Counted from the stretch's first letter, positions 21,405 through 27,978 are shown. The stretch is 28,950 nt of DNA from a virus (IMGVR_UViG_3300012351_000024:1-28950), one strand, 5' to 3'. A program made the numbers and translations. Notes: generated by a model not told the origin, from the sequence alone.

Positions 21405-21625
21405 CTCTTGCTCCCTTCTAACTGTGTGCGGCGTGTCTCATCCGTGATCTGCCAATCCCCGCGCTGTATAGTGTGCTGGACTTCGAGGTGCTGGGTCTGC
21501 ATACGTTTCGAGTGCGACCCCCAGTTCACATCAGCCCAACTTCCATCACGCGCTACACGCTGCACAACGCCAACCAGTGTACTATCTTTGCATGTCACCC
21601 AGTCTGCTCGCTGTATCTCTGCCAT
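21368..21625 (-). CDS. Small protein of early operon
   Basis: The 85-residue product starts MAEIQRADWVTCKDSTLVGV then RVARDGSWADVNWGSHSKRM, a compact beta-rich (SH3-like) text; GAGGTAGACT precedes the ATG. Its 3' end overlaps the HAD frame by 37 bases, so the last residues (GSKSWNSQLLIWLWS) may be less conserved. Small proteins with this VTCKDSTLVGVV...VNWG style occur in phages; no function is known. Confidence 0.6.
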   Translation of the reverse strand: MAEIQRADWVTCKDSTLVGVVQRVARDGSWADVNWGSHSKRMQTQHLEVQHTIQRGDWQITDETRRTQLEGSKSWNSQLLIWLWS

Positions 21626-21628
21626 AGT

Positions 21629-21808
21629 CTACCTCGCTCCAAATGACTTGTTGACGACTTGGACAGCCACCAAATCGTATGACGGCACTTCCCAGTACTG
21701 GCTTGCCTTATGTAACGCCTCGCCCATCGTATCGGCCTGGATAGTCCCAAGGAACCGGCGTGGCTCGTCGGTATCGGCGGGCTCCAGGTATATTTCAAAG
21801 GTATACAT
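21629..21808 (-). CDS. 59-residue protein of early operon
   Basis: The frame MYTFEIYLEPADTDEPRRFL then GTIQADTMGEALHKASQYWE and ends VVNKSFGAR. Strand-strand-helix-strand order and coding style are convincing (EIYLEP; EALHKASQYW; YDLVAVQVV), resembling small DUF proteins of phages. Its TAG overlaps the ribosome site of the next gene. A longer frame in another register (21595-21798) is rejected in its favour. Confidence 0.62.
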   Translation of the reverse strand: MYTFEIYLEPADTDEPRRFLGTIQADTMGEALHKASQYWEVPSYDLVAVQVVNKSFGAR

Positions 21809-21813
21809 CCGCG

Positions 21814-22020
21814 TTAACTCGCTTTCTGGAATGGATTAGCAGGCAGTCTAAACGAGAGCCCGCATGCATCACACGTCAGAGGAGCGCTCGCCATCTTGTC
21901 CCAAATCTCTGACCGATCAGCATGGATCGACGCCTCCCTGCCTTTCGGGTCCTTCATCGTCTCGTGACAATGCGGGCATTCTAGCTGGACTACGCGCACA
22001 ATAAGCCTGGCTACTTGCAT
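21814..22020 (-). CDS. Zinc-ribbon protein of early operon
   Basis: The 68-residue product has CPHC at residues 15-18 and CDAC near 50-53, a two-knuckle zinc ribbon, with basic and hydrophobic flanks (MQVARLIVRVVQLE; GLSFRLPANPFQKAS). Coupled by close spacing to the genes on both sides. Likely binds DNA or a protein partner. Confidence 0.65.
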   Translation of the reverse strand: MQVARLIVRVVQLECPHCHETMKDPKGREASIHADRSEIWDKMASAPLTCDACGLSFRLPANPFQKAS

Positions 22021-22022
22021 GA

Positions 22023-22253
22023 CTAACTCGCTTTCAGTCCGCGCCTCATATAGAGACGCAAGAGGCGCTGCATCTCTGGGTCAGACACCTGTTCGATGAT
22101 TGATGCTATGACCGCACTGAATAACTCAGGCTGGTCATCGAGCGTCAGCGCGACGCCGTACACAATTTCTAGTGCCAGACGCTGGCGGGCCGTCGCCTCG
22201 CCACGGTCATTCTGTGCCTGGATTTCCCAGGCCAATTTCTGTGCAATGCTCAT
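22023..22253 (-). CDS. Small helical protein of early operon
   Basis: The 76-residue product starts MSIAQKLAWEIQAQNDRGEA and is almost all helix (RQRLALEIVYGVALTLDDQP; IIEQVSDPEMQRLLRLYMRR). It lies three bases after the annealing-protein gene and two before the zinc ribbon. No family recognised; a recombination accessory role is possible by position. Confidence 0.6.
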   Translation of the reverse strand: MSIAQKLAWEIQAQNDRGEATARQRLALEIVYGVALTLDDQPELFSAVIASIIEQVSDPEMQRLLRLYMRRGLKAS

Positions 22254-22256
22254 TTC

Positions 22257-22931
22257 CTAACTCGCTTTCTCTGCCTGGTATCGTTCGACATCGCGTTGCA
22301 GCTTCTGGAGCTGCTCCTGTGTCAGTGCCTTGACATTATTGGCATTGACCGGGAAACCATTAAGGATGCTAGAGGCTGTCGCGTAGAACGTCTCACGCGT
22401 CCACGCGCCCCTCTTCACGCCCTCGTCATAGATAGCCCTATAAGGGAGTTGCGCCGTCTGTTGGGCTGCTGGTAGCGATCTAGGGGCATTTGCCGCTGGC
22501 CGAACGGTACGCGGCCTGCTGCCATTCTGATTGCCCTGACTTTCCTCTTTCAACAGACCCAGGTAAGCACGATTGCCGATACTGAAGTAACTGAGCGCCT
22601 TTTTGATGGCATCGGTCTGAGCGCCTTTTTTCGCGTCTCCGACATTGCCACTGGTGACGCGGTTTTGTCCCCAGGAGGTCGGCTTGAACTCAATGCCGGC
22701 TAGCCACACCTGAACTTGGGATACAGCAAGCACTCCTTTATCACCAGGGACAATCTCGCTCCCTACTTCTGAGAAGCCCCATTCTCCAAAGAACACTTCA
22801 TTCATAGCGTCGATTACATACTGAGGCTTATAGCCCGTACTTGCGTAGCTAGCATGGTCATCCGTACTGATATTTCCGGGCTCCCCCTCTAATAATAGCC
22901 GATTGACGGCTTCAACTTTTGTGTGTGGCAT
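22257..22931 (-). CDS. Rad52-like single-strand annealing protein
   Basis: The 224-residue product contains SYASTGYKPQYVIDAMNEVF, a VQVWLAGIEFKPTSWGQNRV strand pair and GDAKKGAQTDAIKKALSYFS followed by IGNRAYLGLL. This order (strand-rich core then A.K.A.TDA.K.AL..FGIG...Y) is the signature of the Rad52/Sak annealing family. Its role is to anneal complementary single strands during phage recombination and replication repair. A helical, Pro/Gln-rich tail likely recruits SSB or partners. No exonuclease partner is seen within the window. Confidence 0.85.
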   Translation of the reverse strand: MPHTKVEAVNRLLLEGEPGNISTDDHASYASTGYKPQYVIDAMNEVFFGEWGFSEVGSEIVPGDKGVLAVSQVQVWLAGIEFKPTSWGQNRVTSGNVGDAKKGAQTDAIKKALSYFSIGNRAYLGLLKEESQGNQNGSRPRTVRPAANAPRSLPAAQQTAQLPYRAIYDEGVKRGAWTRETFYATASSILNGFPVNANNVKALTQEQLQKLQRDVERYQAEKAS

Positions 22932-22940
22932 TATGACCTC

Positions 22941-23465
22941 CTATGCTACTCTACTATACTCGACACTAGCCTCTTCCACATGGAGAGACGCACTACTCAG
23001 ATTCTCATACTCCCGTTCCTGCTTGGCTTGCCGCAGCTCGTCCTCCACATGCGCGCGCCCTGCGGGATCGATGAAGTGCTCAGTCTCAATCCGCCGTGCG
23101 TAGCGATGACCAACAAAAGTCATCGCGTGCTGCGAATGTCCGCAAACTTTATGAAAGTGATACGATTTGGGACACGAGCAAGTGAAGGCGAAACGTGCTT
23201 CCTGGTAAGTCAACACGTAGTACCAGCCGGGAAAGCCGTCCGACTGGCAGAAGTAGAGCCGATGTCCGGCCTTAACGTTGACTGGGGCATCGTGGAGAGG
23301 TGTGTACTCATCGTGGAGCACCTTGACCGTGTGAGCGGCCATCGTGAAATCTTTGCGAGCTTCGATGCGAACGACTTTGGCGTCTGTCCAGTCGATATGT
23401 ACCATGAGCGCTTCTACGCTTTTGGAGTGGCCGATATGCGTGCGTCTGAGTGTTCGAGTTGTCAT
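22941..23465 (-). CDS. SWIM-type zinc-finger protein
   Basis: The 174-residue product is the first gene of the early operon. FTCSCPKSYHFHKVCGH has Cys96, Cys98, Cys108 and His110 in the CxCx(n)CxH arrangement of SWIM zinc fingers, which occur in DNA-repair and recombination proteins. The N-terminal 90 residues are beta-rich; the C-terminal part is a charged helix (HVEDELRQAKQEREYENLSS). Placement directly before a Rad52-like protein supports a recombination role. A strong promoter precedes it at 23509-23538. Confidence 0.72.
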   Translation of the reverse strand: MTTRTLRRTHIGHSKSVEALMVHIDWTDAKVVRIEARKDFTMAAHTVKVLHDEYTPLHDAPVNVKAGHRLYFCQSDGFPGWYYVLTYQEARFAFTCSCPKSYHFHKVCGHSQHAMTFVGHRYARRIETEHFIDPAGRAHVEDELRQAKQEREYENLSSASLHVEEASVEYSRVA

Positions 23466-23508
23466 GAGTGTTATCTCCCGAGGCGGTTTGTTCTCACCTC
23501 TTGAGTAT

Positions 23509-23559
23509 ATTATAGCGCATATGTAGTGCCTATGTCAAGGGAAAACAGGCCAATATTGA
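23509..23559 (-). promoter_or_regulatory. Early minus promoter/operator module, copy 1
   Basis: TTGACA (23538-23533), 18 bases, TATAAT (23514-23509): both boxes perfect. TTGACATAGGCACTACATAT and an upstream TCAATATTGG (23559-23550, 11 bases before the -35) recur identically spaced in the plus-strand promoter at 23954-24004. It drives the 23465-20244 operon. Confidence 0.85.
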
Positions 23560-23573
23560 GCAATTCTGAGGGA

Positions 23574-23602
23574 TTGCAAAAACTCGTATGACGTGCTATA
23601 CT
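23574..23602 (+). promoter_or_regulatory. Promoter of the HTH regulator
   Basis: TTGCAA (23574-23579), 17 bases, TATACT (23597-23602), with TGC giving an extended -10. It leads to the gene at 23633 and lies back-to-back with copy 1 of the operator module. Confidence 0.72.
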
Positions 23603-23632
23603 TGCTACATATCACACAACTACGAGGTAGCT

Positions 23633-23938
23633 ATGGCAGTATTATACACACAGAAGAAAATACAAGAGGCACTGCGAGAACTGGCAATTAAGCCGGTCAA
23701 TGGCAATGTCACCACAAAAGAAGCCGCTCGCATCCTCTCCTGGCGTGCCAGGTATGAAGAGGGTATTGATCACGTCTATCCTGAGTCAGCCGTGAGGCGT
23801 CACGTAGAGAGCGAGAACTTGAAGATTGCCGAGCGGAGGAATAAGCGCTTCAACCTGTACAAGGCTGAGGATGTATTTGAACTGCCGCTCGTGCCCAAGC
23901 GCGGGCTCGCCCAACAGAAGCACAACGAGTTTTCCTGA
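23633..23938 (+). CDS. HTH regulator between two operator modules
   Basis: The 101-residue product starts MAVLYTQKKIQEALRELAIK (GAGGTAG before the ATG; an earlier ATG at 23588 would precede the transcription start). TTKEAARILSWRA, ESAVRRHVESENLKIAER and KRFNLYKAEDVFEL have the layout of an MerR/excisionase-type winged HTH: helix, turn, recognition helix, then a wing read as F-N-L-Y-K-AEDV. It stands between two nearly identical promoter-operators facing away in both directions, so it is the likely lysis/lysogeny or early-gene switch protein of this phage. Confidence 0.72.
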   Translation: MAVLYTQKKIQEALRELAIKPVNGNVTTKEAARILSWRARYEEGIDHVYPESAVRRHVESENLKIAERRNKRFNLYKAEDVFELPLVPKRGLAQQKHNEFS

Positions 23939-23953
23939 CTTTCCCCAGATTGG

Positions 23954-24004
23954 TCAATATTGGTGTATATAGGCTTGACATAGGCACTACATATGTGGTA
24001 TACT
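23954..24004 (+). promoter_or_regulatory. Plus promoter/operator module, copy 2
   Basis: TCAATATTGG (23954-23963), 11 bases, TTGACA (23975-23980), 18 bases, TATACT (23999-24004, with TGG as extended -10). It shares its core of 21 bases from the -35 onward with copy 1 on the other strand. It drives 24047-24477. Confidence 0.85.
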
Positions 24005-24046
24005 TAGTATGTAAGATGAAACACGAGAGAGCGGAAGGAAACGACA

Positions 24047-24232
24047 ATGGCAAGAAGATTTAACCCCTACCGCGCATGGGCCAATGATGGCAAGGCCCTC
24101 AGCCAGTGGACGGACGTTCCATTGACGATCTGGCAGCAGTGCAAGACCTGCCACCAGCAGTTCAGTACGGCAACGATGACCTTCGTACAAAATGAGTGCG
24201 AGGGCTGCCAGGCGAAACACAATAGCAAGTAA
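24047..24232 (+). CDS. Small zinc-ribbon protein
   Basis: The 61-residue product begins MARRFNPYRAWANDGKALSQ, ribosome site GGAAGG upstream. CKTC at residues 32-35 and CEGC near 51-54 form a zinc ribbon. It is the first gene behind promoter copy 2, so it is co-regulated with the early operon. Function unknown; a small regulator is likely. Confidence 0.66.
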   Translation: MARRFNPYRAWANDGKALSQWTDVPLTIWQQCKTCHQQFSTATMTFVQNECEGCQAKHNSK

Positions 24233-24252
24233 GTTCTGAAAGGAGCAAGGAA

Positions 24253-24477
24253 ATGGCACAAATTTACAAGTTCTCGTATGTTCCCGTAGCACGGGCCTGG
24301 ACTGATTTACAAGGCAACGAATATCCTCCTCGTGAGTTGGGTAGAACCTGGATGACAATTGTTGCTGATAGTCCAATTGAGGCAAAGCGGCAATTGGAGT
24401 CCAATGTTGCCGACGATGAAAAGGGCATGATTGTCAAGGACGTGGTGCTAGAGGAAGTTTCTCCCTGGGTAAGTTAA
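24253..24477 (+). CDS. Small beta-rich protein, unknown
   Basis: The 74-residue product starts MAQIYKFSYVPVARAWTDLQ and contains RTWMTIVADSPIEAKRQLES; the alternation of strands and one helix suggests a small alpha/beta fold. GGAGCAAGG precedes the ATG. It follows the zinc ribbon by 20 bases and ends before the bidirectional hairpin at 24521-24561. Confidence 0.62.
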   Translation: MAQIYKFSYVPVARAWTDLQGNEYPPRELGRTWMTIVADSPIEAKRQLESNVADDEKGMIVKDVVLEEVSPWVS

Positions 24478-24520
24478 TCTTGCCCCGCTGTGCTACCATG
24501 AAAGTGGTTGCCATGAGCAC

Positions 24521-24561
24521 GATACCCCGGCTTCCTGTTCGTCGCAGGAAGCCGGGGTATC
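24521..24561. terminator. Hairpin between convergent genes
   Basis: A perfect 17-bp stem (24521-24537 with 24545-24561) and 7-base loop separate the ends of convergent genes 24253-24477 and 24579-25181. It lacks a strong U-tract on either strand, but position and stability favour a bidirectional terminator. Confidence 0.65.
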
Positions 24562-24578
24562 TTCGTGTGCGAGGAAGC

Positions 24579-25181
24579 CTACTTGAGTTCCTGTACCTGG
24601 ATACTCCAATCACTGAGGGCTGAGATGTCCAGATAGATGTTGCCTGCCTGGTGCTCTTCTGTCGTGTCACTGACCGTCTTGCCGGCAGCACATGTCGTAT
24701 TGATGGGCAAGTCAACATAGGCATTGCCTGAGCCATAGATCGTCACGGTCAGATTGCCGCCGAACTCGCCGCCGCGGCACGTCCAGTGGAGCCGCCAGTC
24801 ATCAGGAACGGTGAAGAAAGGCGTCTTCTTACTGCTACTACCTGAGAAAGTACGTACCGTTGTCCATTTCTGCCCTGCTTGCGGCGTGGTAGCTGATTGG
24901 GTTTTCGCGGAGGTGGGAATAGACGTGGCGATGGTTGTTGCAAGGGTGCTTGTGCCCGTCTTAGATGCTTGCGAGGCGAGCGCCACGACACCGATGCATC
25001 CGAGGAGGAGGACGGCCAGGACACCCAGGACAATCCAGAGCCAGGTTCTACGCCTCTTCTTCGGTGGCTGCCCTGGTGGCGGGTACATGGGCTGTTGTGG
25101 GTACTGAGGCCCGTACTGCTGACCGGGCGACTGATAATACGGTGGTTGCGGTGGCTGCTCGTGGCCTTCTGGTGGTTGCAT
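24579..25181 (-). CDS. Proline-rich membrane-anchored protein
   Basis: The 200-residue product has a Pro/Gln/Tyr-rich cytoplasmic N-terminus (residues 1-40), a basic KKRRR stop, one membrane helix (about 46-69) and an extracellular Ser/Thr-rich linker followed by a small beta-domain with two Cys (WTCRGGEFGGNLTVTIYGSG; TTCAAGKT). This layout is common for cell-surface proteins of Gram-positive-type Chloroflexi and actinobacteria. Within a phage it fits a lysogenic-conversion or superinfection-exclusion gene. A TATCTACAC palindrome at 25203-25227 precedes it. Confidence 0.68.
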   Translation of the reverse strand: MQPPEGHEQPPQPPYYQSPGQQYGPQYPQQPMYPPPGQPPKKRRRTWLWIVLGVLAVLLLGCIGVVALASQASKTGTSTLATTIATSIPTSAKTQSATTPQAGQKWTTVRTFSGSSSKKTPFFTVPDDWRLHWTCRGGEFGGNLTVTIYGSGNAYVDLPINTTCAAGKTVSDTTEEHQAGNIYLDISALSDWSIQVQELK

Positions 25182-25202
25182 GAGATATTCCTTTCTTGTG
25201 TA

Positions 25203-25227
25203 TATCTACACATTTAACGTGTAGATA
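25203..25227. promoter_or_regulatory. Palindrome upstream of membrane-protein gene
   Basis: TATCTACAC and GTGTAGATA (9 bp each) flank ATTTAAC. It lies 22 bases before the ATG of the minus-strand gene at 25181 and could be an operator or leader hairpin. Confidence 0.5.
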
Positions 25228-25275
25228 ACCGCTACAAGGATATCATGCATGTGAAGATACAAATGTTCTAGTACG

Positions 25276-25296
25276 CACAAAGCCCCTGGCTACTTC
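25276..25296 (+). repeat. Direct repeat left of HNH cassette
   Basis: These 21 bases recur at 26030-26050 with one mismatch, bracketing the endonuclease gene together with its promoter. Confidence 0.68.
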
Positions 25297-25301
25297 TGAA
25301 C

Positions 25302-25330
25302 TTGCTTCTCAAGCGGGCTTGTGGTATAAT
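25302..25330 (+). promoter_or_regulatory. Promoter of endonuclease VII-like gene
   Basis: TTGCTT (25302-25307), 17 bases, TATAAT (25325-25330) with TGG as extended -10. It gives the HNH gene its own transcription unit. Confidence 0.75.
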
Positions 25331-25350
25331 GAAGACCTAAGATATTGGTG

Positions 25351-25381
25351 AGTCCTGGTCTGTTGAGACCAGACCAGGACT
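25351..25381 (+). promoter_or_regulatory. Leader hairpin before endonuclease gene
   Basis: A 12-bp perfect stem (25351-25362 with 25370-25381) stands seven bases before the ribosome site AAGGAG, without a U-tract. An alternative inner hairpin TGGTCT-GTTG-AGACCA uses the same bases, so the leader can switch structure. Confidence 0.55.
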
Positions 25382-25405
25382 AGATAGAAGGAGTAAGCTT
25401 CTACC

Positions 25406-26017
25406 ATGCAAGATATTATACCTCAAAAACACTGCTCCACATGCAAAGCATTGAGATCCCCCGACGAGTTTTATAGAAATCCAAAGAACAAAGATGGATA
25501 TTCCTACGAATGCAAGTCTTGTTTCAATGAAAGATCACGCAATAGAAAAAGGCGCAAACGCCTTGAACACGTGCCTCTGCTCAATTTGCCCCCCAAATTA
25601 TGCAAAGGGTGCAATGAAATAAAACCTGTAGAACTTTTCCGAAAAGACGGATCTTACCGTACAGGCTATGGTTCTATGTGTAAGTCCTGCATCAGGAAAC
25701 AAGGAAAAGGCAGAAAGTATAATGAGGTATCGCAACACAATATCCACCTGAAAAGGAAGTATCACATGACTTCTGAACAGTATGCTTCCATGCTTGAGTC
25801 ACAAAATGGTGTATGCGCTGCATGTGGATGCAAAGAGACAGCTACAACCCGACGCAAAGATCAAAAAATTCGACGCCTGGCAGTAGATCACAACCACAAA
25901 ACAGGAGAAATCAGAGGCTTACTCTGTGTAGGATGTAACAGAGCATTAGGACAATTGGCAGATGATCCAGAACGTATCGAGGCCCTTCTAAAGTATATCC
26001 GTAAGTTTACCGCATAA
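25406..26017 (+). CDS. Endonuclease VII-like HNH nuclease with zinc ribbons
   Basis: The 203-residue product has two N-terminal zinc ribbons (CSTC/CKSC at 10-13 and 36-39; CKGC/CKSC at 66-69 and 92-95), a basic linker, then the recombination endonuclease VII domain: CAAC (137-140), LAVDHNHKTGEIRGLLC with catalytic DHNH at 161-164, and CVGC (174-177), ending ERIEALLKYIRKF. Endonuclease VII-type enzymes resolve branched DNA or act as homing nucleases. It has its own promoter and is bracketed by direct repeats, more like a mobile cassette than part of an operon. Confidence 0.86.
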   Translation: MQDIIPQKHCSTCKALRSPDEFYRNPKNKDGYSYECKSCFNERSRNRKRRKRLEHVPLLNLPPKLCKGCNEIKPVELFRKDGSYRTGYGSMCKSCIRKQGKGRKYNEVSQHNIHLKRKYHMTSEQYASMLESQNGVCAACGCKETATTRRKDQKIRRLAVDHNHKTGEIRGLLCVGCNRALGQLADDPERIEALLKYIRKFTA

Positions 26018-26029
26018 CCACATCATAAA

Positions 26030-26065
26030 CACAAAGCTCCTGGCTACTTCCATTTCACCAGGAGC
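26030..26065 (-). terminator. Direct repeat copy 2 and likely recombinase terminator
   Basis: The second 21-base repeat copy (26030-26050) contributes to a hairpin GCTCCTGG/CCAGGAGC (26036-26043 with 26058-26065). On the minus strand TTTGTGTTTATG follows, so it may end the recombinase 2 transcript. Confidence 0.5.
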
Positions 26066-26274
26066 GAATGCGTTGCCTCTTCTCATGGATGGAGACTCAA
26101 GACAACATCGCACGAGAAGAACTGCGTCTGGACTTCCATCTTAGCACAGCAACATGGGAAAGCGGTACAGGATAGGACTACTGGGGTGTGCTACGATTTC
26201 TCACTTCTATCTACTAAGACGCTCGCCATAAGGAATTATAAATTTTCCGTGTGAAAAACTCGTGAAGGAGCGTG
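26066..26274. other. Gap downstream of recombinase 2
   Basis: No gene, strong hairpin or convincing promoter was seen here. As DNA next to an integrase gene it is one of the places an attachment site could lie, but no tRNA-like sequence is present. Confidence 0.3.
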
Positions 26275-27234
26275 CTACAAATGGCGGTACTTCTCCTCAA
26301 GAAGTTTTGCACCAGGGTCTTCTGTTCCAACAAGCGAACGGAGATACACATCAGTCGTCGAAAGATTCTGATGGCGCAAAAGATGCTGGATGCTTCTGAT
26401 ATCCTCACCACTTTCATATCTGGCTTTTGCTGATGTATGCCTGAGTGTGTGGAGAGAGGCATGGATTCCTGCGCGCTTTGCATAGTAAGTAATCCGGTTT
26501 ACTATGCCTCTAGCTGAGAGCCTGCGTACCTCGCCACGTTTGACATTGCCGCCTTCAATAGCCGTAAACAATGGGTCACCTGACTGTATCGTTTGAATAC
26601 GCCCGCTCGCGATCAAGTACCAATCTATAGCATTTTTCGCCGGTTGCGGTAATTCCTGGCTATCACGTTCAGATTTATGACCCTTGCTTCTAAATGAGTA
26701 TGTCCAGCCTTGGCGCATCCCACCATGCCCATCAGGAAATGATGCCGATTGAATATCGCCATAAAGCAATTCAGAAATCTCTGAACGCCTGCGTGCTGAC
26801 CAAAACACCAGAAGTAGCACAGCCCTATCCCTGATTCCGATGAGAGAATCTTGAGGTATCACTGAGAACAGCCGTGTAAGCTCTTCAAACGTAAGCCCTT
26901 TGGGCGAGTATTCTGGCTTACCACGCACAATACCAAGAGTGGGGTTAGCCAGTTTCCAGAGGGGTTCCGTCTTCCCCGCAGGAACATACATTGAGGCGTA
27001 CCGGTAAAAACTGGAGATAGCTGAGAGGCGGAGATTGATAGTGGCGATGGAGGGAGCGCCATGAGCATGATGGGCATAAGCAAACGCCTCTACATCACGG
27101 CGGGTCACGGTGTCGGGCGTATGCTGTGCAAAGAAGCGTCTCAGGGTACCACCGTAGCTAGCGCTGGTATCCTGGCTGCACACCGCCATTGTTCTTAGAA
27201 AGTCGCGGAGACACTGTTCCCAGGCAGTTTCCAT
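26275..27234 (-). CDS. Tyrosine recombinase 2 (likely phage integrase)
   Basis: The 319-residue product has a core-binding domain (about 5-95) and a catalytic domain with Arg149 (SARRRSEIS), Lys184 (RSKGHK), His262-x-x-Arg265 (HTLRH), His288 (LLRHQN, where LGH is usual) and Tyr297 (DVYL). It catalyses site-specific recombination. It is alone on its transcript, reads away from an excisionase-like HTH gene (27561), and has inverted repeats just upstream (27238-27274 and 27327-27381). That layout is typical of an integrase/excisionase module, so this one is the better candidate for prophage integration than recombinase 1. Start: ATG 27234, with a weak AGGTG site. Confidence 0.9.
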   Translation of the reverse strand: METAWEQCLRDFLRTMAVCSQDTSASYGGTLRRFFAQHTPDTVTRRDVEAFAYAHHAHGAPSIATINLRLSAISSFYRYASMYVPAGKTEPLWKLANPTLGIVRGKPEYSPKGLTFEELTRLFSVIPQDSLIGIRDRAVLLLVFWSARRRSEISELLYGDIQSASFPDGHGGMRQGWTYSFRSKGHKSERDSQELPQPAKNAIDWYLIASGRIQTIQSGDPLFTAIEGGNVKRGEVRRLSARGIVNRITYYAKRAGIHASLHTLRHTSAKARYESGEDIRSIQHLLRHQNLSTTDVYLRSLVGTEDPGAKLLEEKYRHL

Positions 27235-27237
27235 ACA

Positions 27238-27274
27238 CCTGCTTGTCTAGTCGTCTATCCTTCCTACAAGCAGG
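27238..27274. repeat. Inverted repeat at recombinase 2 start
   Basis: CCTGCTTGT (27238-27246) and ACAAGCAGG (27266-27274) are perfect 9-bp arms 19 bases apart, beginning four bases upstream of the integrase ATG. Operator or recombinase arm site are possible. Confidence 0.45.
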
Positions 27275-27326
27275 CAATACAAGTATTGATCCATCTACAA
27301 TTTTACACGAGATTGTTGAGTTTTTC

Positions 27327-27381
27327 AAGGGGAAGTTGCGATTCCTCAACATACCTGGTGAAGGAATCGCAACTTCCCCTT
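27327..27381. repeat. Perfect 20-bp inverted repeat
   Basis: The arms 27327-27346 and 27362-27381 are perfect complements separated by 15 bases. No U-tract follows on either strand, and the site lies between divergent genes, where a terminator is not needed. A recombination, attachment or operator site is more likely than a terminator. Confidence 0.6.
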
Positions 27382-27560
27382 TCTGAGAGAGAGGGGTTAC
27401 AATAATAGAGAGAGAGAGGGAAAATGACAATTCTTTCATAATTATAAGGAGATGGTAATATTCGTCTCCTAACCCCTTGTATTTCCCGTAGGGATATGGT
27501 ATGTTTAGTTGCGTGTCATTATGAAACAGTACGTATCTACCTAAAGGGGGTTGAGCGCGT
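27382..27560. other. Leader region of excisionase-like gene
   Basis: No gene was seen here. TTGTAT (27477-27482), 17 bases, TATGTT (27500-27505, TGG extension) is a possible plus promoter for 27561. A purine-rich GAGAGA stretch (27386-27420) precedes it. Confidence 0.4.
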
Positions 27561-27764
27561 ATGAGCGCGATGCTAATGGAACAAAGCCAGGAAGATAAGG
27601 AATTGACGCTCGATGAAGTAGCTCGCCGTCTCAGCATTAGCTACGATACGGCACTGAAACGAGTACGCACAAAAAGGATACGCGCGCGCAAAGAAGGGCA
27701 GGAGTGGAGGGTCAAGGAAAGTGACTTGCAGAAGTATATCGAGAGCACCTACCTTGACGGGTGA
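27561..27764 (+). CDS. Excisionase-like HTH protein
   Basis: The 67-residue product contains LTLDEVARRLSISYDTALKR then RIRARKEGQEWRVKESDLQK: helix-turn-helix plus a short wing, the HTH_17/excisionase family. Such proteins bind and bend DNA beside att sites and push recombination toward excision. It lies divergent from the integrase at 26275. The ATG at 27561 (AAAGGGGG upstream) is used; an ATG at 27570 is an alternative. Confidence 0.8.
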   Translation: MSAMLMEQSQEDKELTLDEVARRLSISYDTALKRVRTKRIRARKEGQEWRVKESDLQKYIESTYLDG

Positions 27765-27888
27765 TGAAGGGGAGTAGAGAGTGGGCGGCTTTTAGGGTCC
27801 ATAATGCTTATTATGTTCCCTTCGTCAAGTGGAGAAATGTCAGTTACTACAGAACATTTCACAGAACAGTATAACACAAGGGGGGAGT
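27765..27888. promoter_or_regulatory. Intergenic palindromes
   Basis: CATAAT-GCTT-ATTATG (27800-27815) and GAAATGT/ACATTTC (27834-27840 and 27854-27860) are palindromes; TATAAC at 27871 may be a -10. They look like control sites for the genes that follow. Confidence 0.4.
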
Positions 27889-27978
27889 ATGCACAATCAG
27901 CAGTTCTTAGAGTCTATTGGCGTCACTGATCCAGAGATACGCCAGAAGTGTTTGGCGGCCATGGAAAAGTATGAATGA
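27889..27978 (+). pseudogene. Truncated paralog of 28444 gene
   Basis: From an ATG behind GGGGGAG the frame encodes 29 residues, MHNQQFLESIGVTDPEIRQK then CLAAMEKYE-stop, matching the first 29 residues of the gene at 28444 at 20 positions. It breaks off where the HNH gene begins (its ATG at 27971 lies within this fragment). It is the 5' end of a duplicated gene cut by the HNH gene. Confidence 0.76.

Noticed and set aside
21595-21798. 67-residue minus frame rich in Arg, Trp and Ser
   Set aside because: The 59-residue frame at 21629-21808 has a natural composition and fits the operon spacing.
22923-23504. 193-residue plus frame
   Set aside because: It is antisense to the SWIM-type gene, whose zinc motif and promoter are convincing.
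27158-27637. 159-residue minus frame upstream of recombinase 2
   Set aside because: It runs through the inverted repeats and the excisionase leader, is Ser/Leu-rich and has no ribosome site.
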